A DNA stretch of 64,000 nucleotides from CAYYFX01 sp046330135 (GTDB taxonomy: Bacteria > ARS69): contig JAXLTI010000007.1 in assembly GCA_046330135.1 (NCBI GenBank), forward strand, positions 248,001-312,000. The letters are read 5' to 3'. Position 1 is the stretch's first letter, and each line of letters starts with the position of its first letter. The notes under the pieces are model-generated. The model was not told where the DNA came from, made no database searches, and saw only the letters and a program-made list of their open reading frames with translations. Below are positions 48,942 to 59,621 of the stretch, one piece after another. A program made the translations under genes and the position numbers.

Positions 48942-49789
48942 TCGGTCGTCCCTTCGCCGGCGTGGATGTAGAGGCGGGCCAGCGTGGCCACGCGAAGCGC
49001 CTCGACGCATGCCAGCACGATCGCGCCGAGCCCGAGGACCACCAGCACGTACCCGGGATCCAGGACGTCGAACGTGCCGGAGACGAGGTCGGGGGGCGGG
49101 CGGAAGATCGCCGTGACGACCGCTTCCACGAGCACGGTGCCGATCGTGAGGCGAGGAACGCGTGCCGCGAGCGCGAAGCTCCGCGCGAGCGCCGCGGCCG
49201 GGCTCTTCGCGCCGAGCGCGCAGGCGGGCACGGCGTAGGCCACGGCGCTCGTGACGGCGAGGCTGGCCATCGCCGTCACCACGCCCAGACCGAGCCGGAC
49301 GACCCCGAACGTCTTCGCGCCGATGCGCTCGCCGAGGAGCGCTACCCCCACCAGGAGGAGCGCGGCCGGAAGCGCCGCGGCCAGGGCGGCGGGAAGACGA
49401 GCCGCGGTCATCGCGCGCAGACCGCGCGGCCGCGGGCGCCCCGCGACGACTTCCGGCATCGCGGCGATGAGCCCCACGATCCAGGGCACGCCGAGCACGA
49501 GATCGAGGCCCGGATCGAGGATGCTGAGCGCCCTCGGGAAGCACGCGTAGGCATCCGGGTAATGGGGCCCCGCGTCATCGCCCAGCACCCGGAGGAGCGG
49601 GGCCAGCCCGTGCCCGAGAGGCCCGCCCGGGTAGATCGCGAACTGCGCGACGACGAGGAGCTTGCCCGCCGCGACGAGCGCCACGAGGAGCAGCGCGAAG
49701 GGCTGGCGGATCAGCGCGAAGGCGTCGGCCACGCAGCGAAACGCGAGGCCCATCTCGTACCCGGCCGGAAGGGTCGACTCGCGGTTCAC
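48938..49789 (-). CDS. Polytopic membrane protein of unknown function
   Basis: 283 residues with about six membrane segments (for example FALLLVALVAAGKLLVVAQF, AALPAALLLVGVALLG, YVLVVLGLGAIVLACVEAL), and no catalytic motif that I can recognise. It resembles large hydrophobic proteins that organise membranes in other operons, but no family is assigned. The GTG at 49789 overlaps the EpsI stop and its own stop overlaps the TPR lipoprotein GTG, so it belongs to the exosortase operon. Confidence 0.72.
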   Translation of the reverse strand: MNRESTLPAGYEMGLAFRCVADAFALIRQPFALLLVALVAAGKLLVVAQFAIYPGGPLGHGLAPLLRVLGDDAGPHYPDAYACFPRALSILDPGLDLVLGVPWIVGLIAAMPEVVAGRPRPRGLRAMTAARLPAALAAALPAALLLVGVALLGERIGAKTFGVVRLGLGVVTAMASLAVTSAVAYAVPACALGAKSPAAALARSFALAARVPRLTIGTVLVEAVVTAIFRPPPDLVSGTFDVLDPGYVLVVLGLGAIVLACVEALRVATLARLYIHAGEGTTE

Positions 49790-50439
49790 GAGGCGGCCCC
49801 GAGCGGCAGCGCGCGCAGCAGGGATCCCGACGCCGCCTCCGCGAAGCGCTCGATGCGGCGGCACGCAGCCTCCTCGTCCCCATCGAGCACGGGAGTGGTC
49901 AGGCGCACGAGCGCGGCATCCGCGGGACGGCGGCGCAACGCAGCGCCCGCCACGCGGAGCTTCAGCACGACTTCGTCGGAAGTCGCGCCCGAACGCGTCT
50001 CGTACCAGTACGCTCCCACCAGCCGGTCCCCCTCCCGCCGCATCCGCAACCACTGCGCGATTCCGAGCCGCGCCGACTCACCCACCGCCGGCCGCGCGCG
50101 CGACTCGACCGACCAGCCCTCTCCCGTGTAGCAGTGCATCGGCGAGTGGACCGTGGCGCCGAGCCGCTGCGACCGGTGGTAGTCCACGAGCACCCAAACC
50201 GGCACGCTCTCCGCATCCCGGTACTCGCGGAAGGTGAACGCGTCCGAGCGCAACCACTCCGTGACGGCAGGCTCCACGGACAGATCCTGCCCGGTCCAGC
50301 CCCCGAGCGATCGCGGCAGAGCGTCGAGCGTCACGTCGCTCGGCGCGGGCACCGGCGCTCCGCGCAGCGCGGACGCGACGCCGATCGCCGCGAGCGTCAC
50401 GCCGGTCGCGAGAATCCGGGCCGCGACGTTTCGATCCAT
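49786..50439 (-). CDS. epsI: EpsI-family protein (DUF3485), exosortase-associated
   Basis: 217 residues. An N-terminal membrane segment is followed by a periplasmic EpsI domain with LPRSLGGWTGQDL, WVLVDYHRSQRLGATVHSPMHCYTGEGW (in part) and GAYWYETR. The HSPxxCYxxxGW block is characteristic. EpsI proteins pair with exosortases, sometimes fused to them. Here it is separate, and its ATG at 50439 lies 43 bases inside the exosortase 3' end. Its biochemical role is not established for the family. Confidence 0.9.
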   Translation of the reverse strand: MDRNVAARILATGVTLAAIGVASALRGAPVPAPSDVTLDALPRSLGGWTGQDLSVEPAVTEWLRSDAFTFREYRDAESVPVWVLVDYHRSQRLGATVHSPMHCYTGEGWSVESRARPAVGESARLGIAQWLRMRREGDRLVGAYWYETRSGATSDEVVLKLRVAGAALRRRPADAALVRLTTPVLDGDEEAACRRIERFAEAASGSLLRALPLGAAS

Positions 50440-51263
50440 CCCAGGAACCTCCGCCCACCCCACAGGATTCCGAGCGCCGCAGCGAACACGATCAACCCGG
50501 TGAGCTCGTGCAGCCATCCCGCCGCCGCGCCCGGCCCGGTCCTCGCGACCGCGACCGCGGTGGCGCTCACGCGGAGCGCGTTCGTGGCGATCGCCACCGG
50601 CACGGCCGCGAGGACGAGAAGCACGCGGGCCGCCGGGCGTCGAGGGCCGACGTCTCCGAGCAGGCTGCCGTCGGCCAGAATCGCCGCCATCGCGAGGAGC
50701 GCCATGAGCGAGCGCAGCCCGCTGCAGGCGTGCGCGACCTCCAGCGTGCAGCCCGGCAGATGCAGCACGTTCCCGGTCCGCACCGCGCTCACGCCGCAGA
50801 CGTCGAGGACGACGCCGGCCGCGCGCGTCGCGAGAAGCTGCAGCGGCAGCGACCAGGCCGTCCACAGGAGAGTGGGCACCGGGATCATGAAGAGCAGGAA
50901 CGCGACGGGAAACACGCACACCCGCGCTCGCGCGGGACCCCACACCGTGAGCGCCCAGCCCAGGAGGAACGGCACGACGGACGCGCGCTGCAGATAGAAC
51001 TCCGCCGCGGCCACGCCGAGCAGGTACTGCGCCAGGGCGAGGCCGAGCAGCACGAGCCCGGGGAGGAACGGGCGCGAAGGCGCCGCCCGCCAGGCGTCCT
51101 TCCGCACCCACAGGAGGAGCCCGGCGATCAACGGCACGATCGGCCCGTGCGAGAAATCTCCGGAGGAGCGCCAGTCCCGGATCAGCTCCGGGACGAGCGG
51201 CCCGTACAGCGCGGCCGTGGCGGCGGCGAGAAGCCAGGGGGCGGGATCCCGACGGCCCGTCAC
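50397..51263 (-). CDS. Exosortase (membrane transpeptidase for C-terminal sorting signals)
   Basis: 288 residues with about eight membrane segments. The exosortase catalytic triad is present: C180 (VAHACSGLRSL), R231 (TNALRVS) and H252 (GWLHELTGL). Exosortases cleave PEP-CTERM-like tripartite tails at the membrane. Starting GTG at 51263 overlaps the deacetylase stop. No PEP-CTERM substrate is visible in this window, so the target motif remains unknown. The neighbours (EpsI, DUF3473 deacetylase, TIGR03087-like glycosyltransferase, FemAB, O-ligase) are those of an XrtA-type EPS/exosortase locus. Confidence 0.93.
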   Translation of the reverse strand: MTGRRDPAPWLLAAATAALYGPLVPELIRDWRSSGDFSHGPIVPLIAGLLLWVRKDAWRAAPSRPFLPGLVLLGLALAQYLLGVAAAEFYLQRASVVPFLLGWALTVWGPARARVCVFPVAFLLFMIPVPTLLWTAWSLPLQLLATRAAGVVLDVCGVSAVRTGNVLHLPGCTLEVAHACSGLRSLMALLAMAAILADGSLLGDVGPRRPAARVLLVLAAVPVAIATNALRVSATAVAVARTGPGAAAGWLHELTGLIVFAAALGILWGGRRFLGWIETSRPGFSRPA

Positions 51264-52126
51264 TCGCCGACCTCGATCGGCTCCTGCGCGAGATCCGGCG
51301 CCTCGCCGAGCGCTTGCTCCATGGTCCCGAACGGGAAGCGCTCGAGCAGCGAGGCCAACCGCCCTTCCGTGCGCGCGAGGTTCGTGTAGTGCGCGAGGCG
51401 CTTCACGAGGCCGACGCGCAGGCGCGGCTGATCCGGATCGACCTCCCACGGGTGTACGTACAGCACGGCCGGCTGCCCCGCGGCGTTCATGCGCGCGAAC
51501 GCCGTCCGCACCGCGACCGGCGGCAGCACGCGCAGCCACGCCCCGCCCGACGCGCCCATGTTGAAGCCCGGCAGGCGCAGCGTGGTCATCGGAAACTCGC
51601 GAAGCGTGGCGCCCGAGAGCGCGCGGATGCGCCGGGGCGCGCGCGGGAAGTCCGGCACGCCGTAGCGCGGATGCTTCACCGGGAAGATGCTCGAATCGTA
51701 CGTGAAGCCCTCCGAAGCCAGGACGTCGAAGGCCCACGGGACGCGGCGGTCGACGCTGAAGCTCGGAGCGCGGTACCCGACGGGACGCGCGCCGGTCACG
51801 TCCTCGATCGCCCGGATGCTCTTCCGGAGATCCTCCTCGAAGCGCGGCCGGCCGAGCCGGTAGACGAGCTCGTGGTTGTAGCCGTGGCTCGCGACGTCGT
51901 GGCCCCGCGTCCGGATCTCCCGCACCAGGTCCGCCCGCCGCTCCGCGACCCAGCCGAGCACGAAGAAGGTGGCGCGGACGTCGAAGCGCTCGAAGAGATC
52001 CATGAGCCGCCGCGTGCTCGCCTCGACGCGCGAGGGCATGGAGTCCCACTCCCCGCGCGTCACGACGCCGTCGAAGTTCGAGACCTGGAACCACTCCTCG
52101 ACGTCGACGGTCAGCGCGTTGATCAT
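51260..52126 (-). CDS. Polysaccharide deacetylase, exosortase-associated (DUF3473 type)
   Basis: 288 residues, cytoplasmic by sequence. The NodB homology domain has ALTVDVEEWFQVSNF (metal and catalytic Asp), RATFFVLGWVAER, and HDVASHGYNHELVYRL with the metal-binding His pair, followed by GYRAPSFSV. The C-terminal DUF3473-like part (YVHPWEVDPDQPRL) is typical of enzymes in XrtA loci. It likely removes N- or O-acetyl groups from the polysaccharide made by this operon. The ATG at 52126 overlaps the glycosyltransferase stop. Confidence 0.93.
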   Translation of the reverse strand: MINALTVDVEEWFQVSNFDGVVTRGEWDSMPSRVEASTRRLMDLFERFDVRATFFVLGWVAERRADLVREIRTRGHDVASHGYNHELVYRLGRPRFEEDLRKSIRAIEDVTGARPVGYRAPSFSVDRRVPWAFDVLASEGFTYDSSIFPVKHPRYGVPDFPRAPRRIRALSGATLREFPMTTLRLPGFNMGASGGAWLRVLPPVAVRTAFARMNAAGQPAVLYVHPWEVDPDQPRLRVGLVKRLAHYTNLARTEGRLASLLERFPFGTMEQALGEAPDLAQEPIEVGE

Positions 52127-53328
52127 GGTCGCCTCCCCGGCGCTCCGCGCCCTGCCTCCGTCGCCGCCAGGATCTCCGCCTCGTAGCGCTCGGCCTGGCG
52201 ATCCCACGAGTAGCGCTCGAGGACGAGCTGCCGCGCCCGCTCCGCGAGCGCGTCGGCCTCTTCGGGACGCGTCACGAGGTCCGACACGGCGCGGGCCCAC
52301 TCCTCCGGCGCGTCCGCGATCCGGAAGTGCCGGTCCGCCTGCCCGTCGATGCCCTGCACCGCCGCCGTCGTGGCCACGACGGGCACGCGGGCCGCCATCG
52401 CCTCCAGCACCTTGTTCTGCGTCCCCTGCGCGATCCAGAGCGGCGCCACCGCCACTGCCGCGCCCCACAAGGGCGGGCGGACGTCCTCGGGATCGGCGAT
52501 CACCTCGACGCCCTCGACCGCGGCGAGCGCTCTCACCTCCGCCACCGGCTTCCGACCCACGACGCGCAGCCGGCAACCCGCCACGCGCTCGCGCACGAGC
52601 GGCAGGATCTCCCGCGTGAAGCGGACGATCCCCTCGACGTTCGCGAAGTAGTCCAGCGCCCCGACGAAGACGAGGATCGGCTCCGTCCCGCGGGGCCCGG
52701 GGCGGTGAAACCCGTCGGCATCGACGCCGTTCCCCACGACGCGCACGCGCGACACGTCGGCGAACGTGCCGAGGAGGTCGCGCTCCGCGCGCGACACGAC
52801 CAGGGACCGGTCGAAGCGCCGCACGAGCGCCTTCTCCCACGAGCGCAGCAGGCGGTGCTCCAGCGTGTACACGTCGCGACGCGGGAACGAGCTGCGCGCC
52901 GCGTACTGCTTCCACTTCTCCGAGTCGACGTCCACGAGATCGAGGACCCGCGGCCCGGCGAACTCCTCGAGGTACGGCGTCATCGACGTACAGTACGCGA
53001 TCGCCGCGTCGAACGGGGTCCGCCAGAGCGCGCGCACCTCGTCCGCGAGGTGGGAGTTCCAGAACCAGCCCGCCGAGATCGGCCGCCCCCGCAGCGCCGC
53101 GAGGGCCCCGCGGGCCGCGGACTCCGCCGTGCCGCGGGTGCGCCAGTGCACCGAGGCCGCCCACCCTCGGACGCTCTCGACGTGCTCCGCTTCCTCCGGA
53201 CCGTCGAGGAGGAACGCGAGGTGCACCTCGTGGCGCGACGCGATGCGCCGCATCATGTGATGGGAACGGATCTTGTCGCCCTTGTTGGGCGGCTCGGGCA
53301 CGCGTTGTGATACGAACAGCAGCCTCAC
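52123..53328 (-). CDS. Glycosyltransferase, exosortase-system type (TIGR03087-like)
   Basis: 401 residues, GT-B fold. The N-terminus begins LLFVSQRVPEPPNKGDKIRS, as in TIGR03087 proteins. The C-terminal half has the nucleotide-sugar-binding region (VFVGALDYFANVEGIVRF, VAPLWIAQGTQNKVLEAMAA, in part). It adds sugars during EPS assembly. The GTG at 53328 was chosen because the conserved N-terminal strand starts there. A 31-base gap separates it from the regulator upstream, so co-transcription from the sigma-54 promoter is likely. Confidence 0.9.
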   Translation of the reverse strand: MRLLFVSQRVPEPPNKGDKIRSHHMMRRIASRHEVHLAFLLDGPEEAEHVESVRGWAASVHWRTRGTAESAARGALAALRGRPISAGWFWNSHLADEVRALWRTPFDAAIAYCTSMTPYLEEFAGPRVLDLVDVDSEKWKQYAARSSFPRRDVYTLEHRLLRSWEKALVRRFDRSLVVSRAERDLLGTFADVSRVRVVGNGVDADGFHRPGPRGTEPILVFVGALDYFANVEGIVRFTREILPLVRERVAGCRLRVVGRKPVAEVRALAAVEGVEVIADPEDVRPPLWGAAVAVAPLWIAQGTQNKVLEAMAARVPVVATTAAVQGIDGQADRHFRIADAPEEWARAVSDLVTRPEEADALAERARQLVLERYSWDRQAERYEAEILAATEAGRGAPGRRP

Positions 53329-53359
53329 GCCCTCGACCCCCGCCCCGGATCCTGGCAGT

Positions 53360-54802
<1,443 letters not shown>

Positions 54803-54851
54803 GGGCCGCTCCCGACCGGGTGATCGGCGTATGAACGCCAGCCTTCGGTCG

Positions 54852-54867
54852 TGCAGCGATCGTGCCA
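54852..54867 (-). promoter_or_regulatory. Sigma-54 promoter of the degenerate-receiver activator gene
   Basis: On the minus strand TGGCACGATCGCTGCA matches the RpoN consensus with one deviation (C for T at -15). The GG-GC spacing is exactly 12. The predicted start is near 54841, giving a 39-base leader to the ATG. This would make the activator autoregulated or part of a cascade. Confidence 0.82.
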
Positions 54868-54938
54868 GCGAGAATCCGTCAGCCGGCGTCACGGGAGGCC
54901 ACGGCTGCCGACCCGCCGCGCCGCGTACGGCCCGAGAT

Positions 54939-54953
54939 GTCGCAGATTGCGAC
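54939..54953. promoter_or_regulatory. Perfect dyad GTCGCA-GAT-TGCGAC, likely activator site
   Basis: A perfect 15-bp palindrome centred about 105 bases upstream of the predicted start of the 54852 promoter, the typical place of an NtrC-family enhancer site. It also lies just past the end of the upstream GT-C gene, so a small terminator is the competing reading. Confidence 0.6.
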
Positions 54954-54960
54954 GCTGCGC

Positions 54961-56778
54961 TCAACCCTCGCGCAGGTCGTAGATCCAGACGGTGGGACCC
55001 TTGCCGCGCCAGGTCAGCGGATCGAAGGTCTGGACGGGCTTCCGCGCCCGCAGCTCCGTGTAGAAGCGATACCAGGACGGGAAAGCGTCCGCCATGTCCG
55101 GCGACGCGAAGTATCGCTCCTGCGCCTCGCTGTTCGTCACCACCCATACCACGCCGTCCGCCCGGTACGCGGCCACGTCCTTCGGCACGCGGTCGACGAG
55201 CGGGTTGCCCATGTCGCGGTTCTCGAAGGAGCCGCGCAGCTCCTCGTCCGAGATCTCCTTCGGCAGCCACCACGGATGGCCGAGCTCCACGAGGTCGAAG
55301 GCGGCGCGCGGCGGGAAGCGCAGCAGGAGATCCAGGCGCTTGGCCTGCGCCGACGTGAACGCCTCGTCCTTCGGCAGCTCCGCGAGGCGCTTCTGCAGGC
55401 GCGCGATCGACGTGGCGTTCGGGCACAGGATCGGGCCGTAGTCGTCCAGCAGCAGCCGATCCGTGTGCGGGACGTTCCCGAGGATCCATTCGCGCGCGAC
55501 GTTCCGGCTGTCCACGCGGGTGATGTCGCGGACGTTCGCGATCGACGCGGCCAGCGTGGGCACGCACGCGACGACGACGGCGAGCCCGGCCACGGTGGCC
55601 GCGACGCGCCCGCGCAGCCGCGCGAGCGAGGCGATCAGCATCGCCCCGGGACCGATCAAGGCGCACAGCAGCGGCGTGAGCGCGTTGAGCTGGCGCGCCT
55701 GCACGTGGTACGGCGCCAGCGTCACGGCGCCCGCCCAGAAGACGATCACCGGCGACGCGAGGACGACGGCGTCCCGTCGCGTCTCCGGCTTCCCGAGGAG
55801 CCGGATCAGCCCGAGCGCCGCGAGCGCGACGAGCGGCGCCGTGAGCGCCTCCGGGTCCACCACCTGGCGGAGGAAGTGCAGGCTGGCGCCGGGAATGGCG
55901 GCGAGCCCCGGCTGGTACGTCACCTTCGCGTCGGGGTCGAAGCGCGGTGCCGCCTTGACGTGGGCGCCGAAGAAACCCAGACGCTGCGCGACGGATTGGC
56001 CCCACGTGGGATCCAGGAAGTTGTACGGAGACGTCACGAAGAAGACGGCCACGAAGACGCCGACCAGCACGCACGAGCGGCCGACCAGAGCCCGCCACGT
56101 GGAACGCTTCGCGAGAACGTCGAGAAGCTCCACCGCGACGATGCCGGGGATCAGGATGATGCCGTAGTACTTCGTCCCCATCGACGCGCCCGCGAGCGCG
56201 CCGGCCCACACGATGGGCGCGAGGCGACGCGTGCCCGCGCCGTTCAGATACGCCAGCGCCGCCGCCGCCACGAAGAACCCGGCGGGCACGTCTTCCTTGA
56301 TCACCTGCGAGCCGACGGTGGCCGGCAGGAGGACCGCCACCGCGAACGCGGCGGCGAGGCCCGCGAGGGCTCCTCCCACCCGGCGGCCGAGGCGCGCGGC
56401 GCACACCACCGTGGCGACGCCGAATGCGAGCACGACGAGACGGCCGAGGACGACGAACGGGCCCGGCTCCGCGAGGTAGTACGCGCCGAACGCCGACGCG
56501 GAGCCGAAGTTCCCGATCACGCGGCCGACCGCGAAGAACGCGCCGTAGGATCCGAGCAACAGGTACATGAGCAGCGCGGGCTTGTGGAACCAGTGCGGAT
56601 TCAGGTCCCCCGCGCCCATGGCCATGGCGCGCTTCGTGAGGTGCATCTCGTCGCCGTAGTACGAGAACGGCCAATCGTGGAAGGCGCCGGCGAGGCGGAT
56701 CGCGAGCGCGGCCACGACGATCGCCCCGAGGACGACGCCGTACGCGCGGGATTCCGCGTTGCGAGGCTTCTCCGTCAC
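54961..56778 (-). CDS. Polytopic glycosyltransferase, GT-C/ArnT-PMT-like
   Basis: 605 residues with about ten membrane helices. The N-terminal segment shows FSYYGDEMHLTKRAMAMGAG, where the Asp-Glu pair after the first helix matches the catalytic acidic site of PMT/ArnT-type GT-C enzymes. A later stretch reads WFHKPALLMYLLLG, and a C-terminal soluble region ends WIYDLREG. It would use a polyprenyl-phosphate sugar to modify a lipid or polymer outside the membrane. It lies 88 bases from the FemAB-like gene and 158 bases before the sigma-54 activator. Confidence 0.85.
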   Translation of the reverse strand: MTEKPRNAESRAYGVVLGAIVVAALAIRLAGAFHDWPFSYYGDEMHLTKRAMAMGAGDLNPHWFHKPALLMYLLLGSYGAFFAVGRVIGNFGSASAFGAYYLAEPGPFVVLGRLVVLAFGVATVVCAARLGRRVGGALAGLAAAFAVAVLLPATVGSQVIKEDVPAGFFVAAAALAYLNGAGTRRLAPIVWAGALAGASMGTKYYGIILIPGIVAVELLDVLAKRSTWRALVGRSCVLVGVFVAVFFVTSPYNFLDPTWGQSVAQRLGFFGAHVKAAPRFDPDAKVTYQPGLAAIPGASLHFLRQVVDPEALTAPLVALAALGLIRLLGKPETRRDAVVLASPVIVFWAGAVTLAPYHVQARQLNALTPLLCALIGPGAMLIASLARLRGRVAATVAGLAVVVACVPTLAASIANVRDITRVDSRNVAREWILGNVPHTDRLLLDDYGPILCPNATSIARLQKRLAELPKDEAFTSAQAKRLDLLLRFPPRAAFDLVELGHPWWLPKEISDEELRGSFENRDMGNPLVDRVPKDVAAYRADGVVWVVTNSEAQERYFASPDMADAFPSWYRFYTELRARKPVQTFDPLTWRGKGPTVWIYDLREG

Positions 56779-56866
56779 GAGCGTCGTCCCTCCGATGGCG
56801 GCGCGTTCGGCGCGCGCACGCTACCCGACTCCCCGGCGGACGCGCAAGCGGAAGGAGCCGTCCGGG

Positions 56867-57928
56867 TCACGGCAGATGGCGCACGATCGGCGGCCCGAGC
56901 ACGCGCGTCACGACGAGCGGCAACCGCTGCCACACCCGGATCGCGAGCGCGAACCGCGGATCGTCCACGCCGAGCCGCGGCGGCGCGGCGCCCGGCGCGA
57001 GAACGTACTCCCAGTGCAAGCGCGTGGGCTGTGCGCCCCATTGCTTCTTGAAACGGTGCGGCCCCGAGTCCTCCGTGGACCGGCCGAAGCAGAACTCCTG
57101 GAGCCCCGATCGCGCCGCCTCCGCGATGCATTCCCAGTAGAGGAGCATGTTCGGCGCGAGCGGCAGCGCCTCGCGCCGCGACGCCGCCCAGTGCATCTCC
57201 GTGAACGACCCGTGAGTGACGCGGATTCCCGCCGCCACCGCGCGACCCTCGTGCTCCACGAGCGTCAGGCGCGCATCGGCGGGGAACTCGCGGAACACTT
57301 CCCCGAAGAAGCGCGGCGTGTACACGGGAGTGCCGAGGTCGCGCATGTTGCGCGCGAAGAGGTCGTAGAACGCGGGAAGATCACGCGCCGGATCGCCGGG
57401 CCGCGCCGCGAGCCCGGCCTTCTGCGCCTTGCGCACGAGATTGCGCACCTTGGAGCCCACGGCGTCCCACACCGCGTCCACGCCCCCCGCGAGGGACAGG
57501 GACATCGAGATCTTGTGCGACCGGCACGGCAGCGACGGATCCGTGGGCTCCACGTGACGCAGCTCCGCGTAGCGCGAGCCCGTCTGCGCCAGGAGACGTC
57601 GCGCCTCGGCGAGGAGCGCGTCCCGGGCCGCGGCGCTCCGCGTGACGAGGCCGCCGCGGTTGAGGAAGGGGACGGAGATGAGCGAGCGACCGAAGACCGG
57701 ATGCGCGAACGCGAACAGGGGCAGGATGCCTTCGATGCCGTCCGGGCCTTCGGCCAGGAGGTAATGGGGCGTCGGCCCGAACGTGCCCCCGATCACGCGC
57801 GCCCAGCCCGCGCGGTGATAGTGCGAGCCCGCCGGCTCCGCGCCGACGAACGCGTCCCATTCCCGCTCCCGCGAGGCCGAAAGGCGCGTCACCTCCAGGC
57901 GGGCCGCCGTCGCCGACGACGTCGTCAC
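56867..57928 (-). CDS. FemAB-like GNAT-fold protein, exosortase-associated
   Basis: 353 residues. Two acyltransferase-like halves are visible, with HYHRAGWARVIGGTFG, VPFLNRGGLV, KVRNLVRKAQKAGL, and the C-terminal FCFGRSTEDSGPHRFKKQWGA (in part). This is the FemAB/TIGR03019 pattern found in PEP-CTERM/EPS loci. The reaction is not established for this group, and aminoacyl- or acyl-transfer to a surface polymer is inferred from the fold. The GTG at 57928 overlaps the acetyltransferase stop. Confidence 0.85.
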   Translation of the reverse strand: MTTSSATAARLEVTRLSASREREWDAFVGAEPAGSHYHRAGWARVIGGTFGPTPHYLLAEGPDGIEGILPLFAFAHPVFGRSLISVPFLNRGGLVTRSAAARDALLAEARRLLAQTGSRYAELRHVEPTDPSLPCRSHKISMSLSLAGGVDAVWDAVGSKVRNLVRKAQKAGLAARPGDPARDLPAFYDLFARNMRDLGTPVYTPRFFGEVFREFPADARLTLVEHEGRAVAAGIRVTHGSFTEMHWAASRREALPLAPNMLLYWECIAEAARSGLQEFCFGRSTEDSGPHRFKKQWGAQPTRLHWEYVLAPGAAPPRLGVDDPRFALAIRVWQRLPLVVTRVLGPPIVRHLP

Positions 57929-58518
57929 GACGCGCTCTCTCCCCCGCGCGTGCCGACGACCCGCGCGGGAGCGCCCACCGCGATCGAGCGCGGCGGCAGG
58001 GGTTTCGTCACGACGCTTCCCGCGCCCACCACCGACTGCTCCCCCACGTCGGCCATGACGATGGAGCGCTCGCCGATCCAGGCGTCGCGACCGATCACCA
58101 CGCGCCGGTACGTTCCTCCCTGCTCGCGGACGGGAGTGTTCAGGTCCGCGAAGCGGTGCTGCTCGCCGCCCGAGAGAACGTCCACGTCCGAAGCGAGGAG
58201 CACGTCGTCCTCCAGGGTCACGAGGCCCAGATTGCAGCGCGTCCCCACGTACACGCGCCGGCCGATGCGCGCGCCGCGCTTCGAGAGGATGGTCCCGAAC
58301 GAGATGCAGCAGTCCGGCGAGCACTCTTCGAGCGCGAGCCGGTAGAACTCGCGCCGGATGTAGTCGCCCACGAGCCCCGGCCACAGGGACACGGCCTGGC
58401 TGGCGTCGTGGAACGCGCGCTCGGGATCCACGAAGAGCGACGCCAGACGGTAGAAGAGATACGCCGGCAGCGCCGCGAGCCAAGCCAGGAAGCGCGCGAG
58501 AGCCTTCGCGACGGTCAC
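57925..58518 (-). CDS. Hexapeptide-repeat O-acetyltransferase
   Basis: 197 residues. An N-terminal helical part (about 1-65) precedes a left-handed beta helix with repeats ISFGTILSKRGARIG, YVGTRCNLGLVTLEDDVLLA, IGRDAWIGERSIVMAD and VGAGSVVTKPLPPRS (in part). Similar enzymes transfer acetyl groups from acetyl-CoA to sugars in capsule and colanic-acid synthesis. GTG start in the glycosyltransferase stop (GTGA). It probably decorates the EPS repeat unit. Confidence 0.88.
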   Translation of the reverse strand: MTVAKALARFLAWLAALPAYLFYRLASLFVDPERAFHDASQAVSLWPGLVGDYIRREFYRLALEECSPDCCISFGTILSKRGARIGRRVYVGTRCNLGLVTLEDDVLLASDVDVLSGGEQHRFADLNTPVREQGGTYRRVVIGRDAWIGERSIVMADVGEQSVVGAGSVVTKPLPPRSIAVGAPARVVGTRGGESAS

Positions 58519-59621
58519 GACGCTCCCCCGCTCGGAACGGGCCGCAACGCCTGCACGGCCTCCGTCACGAAGCGCTCGAACTCCTCCCGGCGACGCTCCC
58601 AGGTCTCGCCGCGCACGGCCGCGGAGCGCTCGTCCGCGCGCGAGCGCCCCTCGCGCACCGCGTCGCGGAGCGCGGCGACCCACTCGTCGACGTCGCGGGC
58701 GATCCGCACGAGGCCCGCGTAGCGCCGGACTTCGGGAAGCGACGTGGAGACCACCGGCACTCCCGCGGCGAGAAGCTCGCGCAGTTTCAGGGGGTTGGCG
58801 GCCTCCGTCAAGGCGTCGACGCGATACGGGAGCGCTCCGGCGTCGAGCGCGTGCAGCAGAGCCGGCACGTCGTCGTACGCCACCGGCGGGAGGAAGCGCA
58901 CGTTCGCGCGCGCGTCGAGCGGGCCGCGCTTCAGTCGACGCGGGCCCACCATCACGAACGTCACGTCCGGAAGCGCCGCCGCCACGGCGTCCAGCACGCC
59001 CGCGTCGATGCGCTCGTCCACGCGCCCGACGAATCCCACCCGCGGACGCGACATCGCCTCGAGCGCCGCGGGCGCGCGGCCCCGGGGAGTTCGGAACGCG
59101 TCCCAGTCCACGCCGTGCGGAAGGAAGCGAACGCGCGCGTGCTGCGCGGACTTCCTCTCGAAGAGCGGCGCCGAAGTCGTCACGACGAGGTCGACCTTCC
59201 CCAACAGCTCCGCCTCCCGCGCCGCCACGCGCGTCCCGCCCCCTTCGCGGATCTCGCGGTCGCAGTAGTACACGCTCGCCGTCTCGCCGAGCCGCCCCAC
59301 GACCTCCGCGGCCTTCACGCCCGTGGCCACGACCACAGTCTCGCACGCGGAAGACGCCAGCTCGCGCTTGACGGCGTAGGTGAACAGCGCCGACGCGACC
59401 CGCCGCGAGAGCGCGCCCCCGCCCCAGGGCGTCGTGAGGGGGCGCAGCACCCGCACGCGCTCGCCTTCCCCCGAAGGAGGCGGCGGGCGCCGGCCGGAGC
59501 CCGAATCCTCCACCCAGAGCACCGGGCGCCGGCGCGCGATGGCGCGGAACAGATGCGCGCCGCCCGAGGGATGGCCTGCCCACTCGCCCCCGAGGACCAC
59601 GTACCGCCGCTCGACGGTCAC
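58515..59621 (-). CDS. Glycosyltransferase, GT-B family
   Basis: 368 residues. A GT1/GT4-like protein with an N-terminal GGEWAGHPSGGAHLFRAIA region, LVVTTSAPLFERK, PHGVDWDAF, VGFVGRVDERIDAGVL, and a C-terminal sugar-nucleotide site around PYRVDALTEAANPLKLRELLAAGVPVVST (in part). It resembles TuaH-type transferases of exosortase/EPS clusters. Donor and acceptor are unknown. It overlaps its neighbours on both sides by four bases. Confidence 0.88.
   Translation of the reverse strand: MTVERRYVVLGGEWAGHPSGGAHLFRAIARRRPVLWVEDSGSGRRPPPPSGEGERVRVLRPLTTPWGGGALSRRVASALFTYAVKRELASSACETVVVATGVKAAEVVGRLGETASVYYCDREIREGGGTRVAAREAELLGKVDLVVTTSAPLFERKSAQHARVRFLPHGVDWDAFRTPRGRAPAALEAMSRPRVGFVGRVDERIDAGVLDAVAAALPDVTFVMVGPRRLKRGPLDARANVRFLPPVAYDDVPALLHALDAGALPYRVDALTEAANPLKLRELLAAGVPVVSTSLPEVRRYAGLVRIARDVDEWVAALRDAVREGRSRADERSAAVRGETWERRREEFERFVTEAVQALRPVPSGGAS

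Noticed and set aside
54939..54953. GTCGCA-N3-TGCGAC as a terminator of the GT-C gene
   Set aside because: A 3-base spacer and 6-bp arms make a poor RNA hairpin. The distance to the sigma-54 promoter fits an enhancer better.
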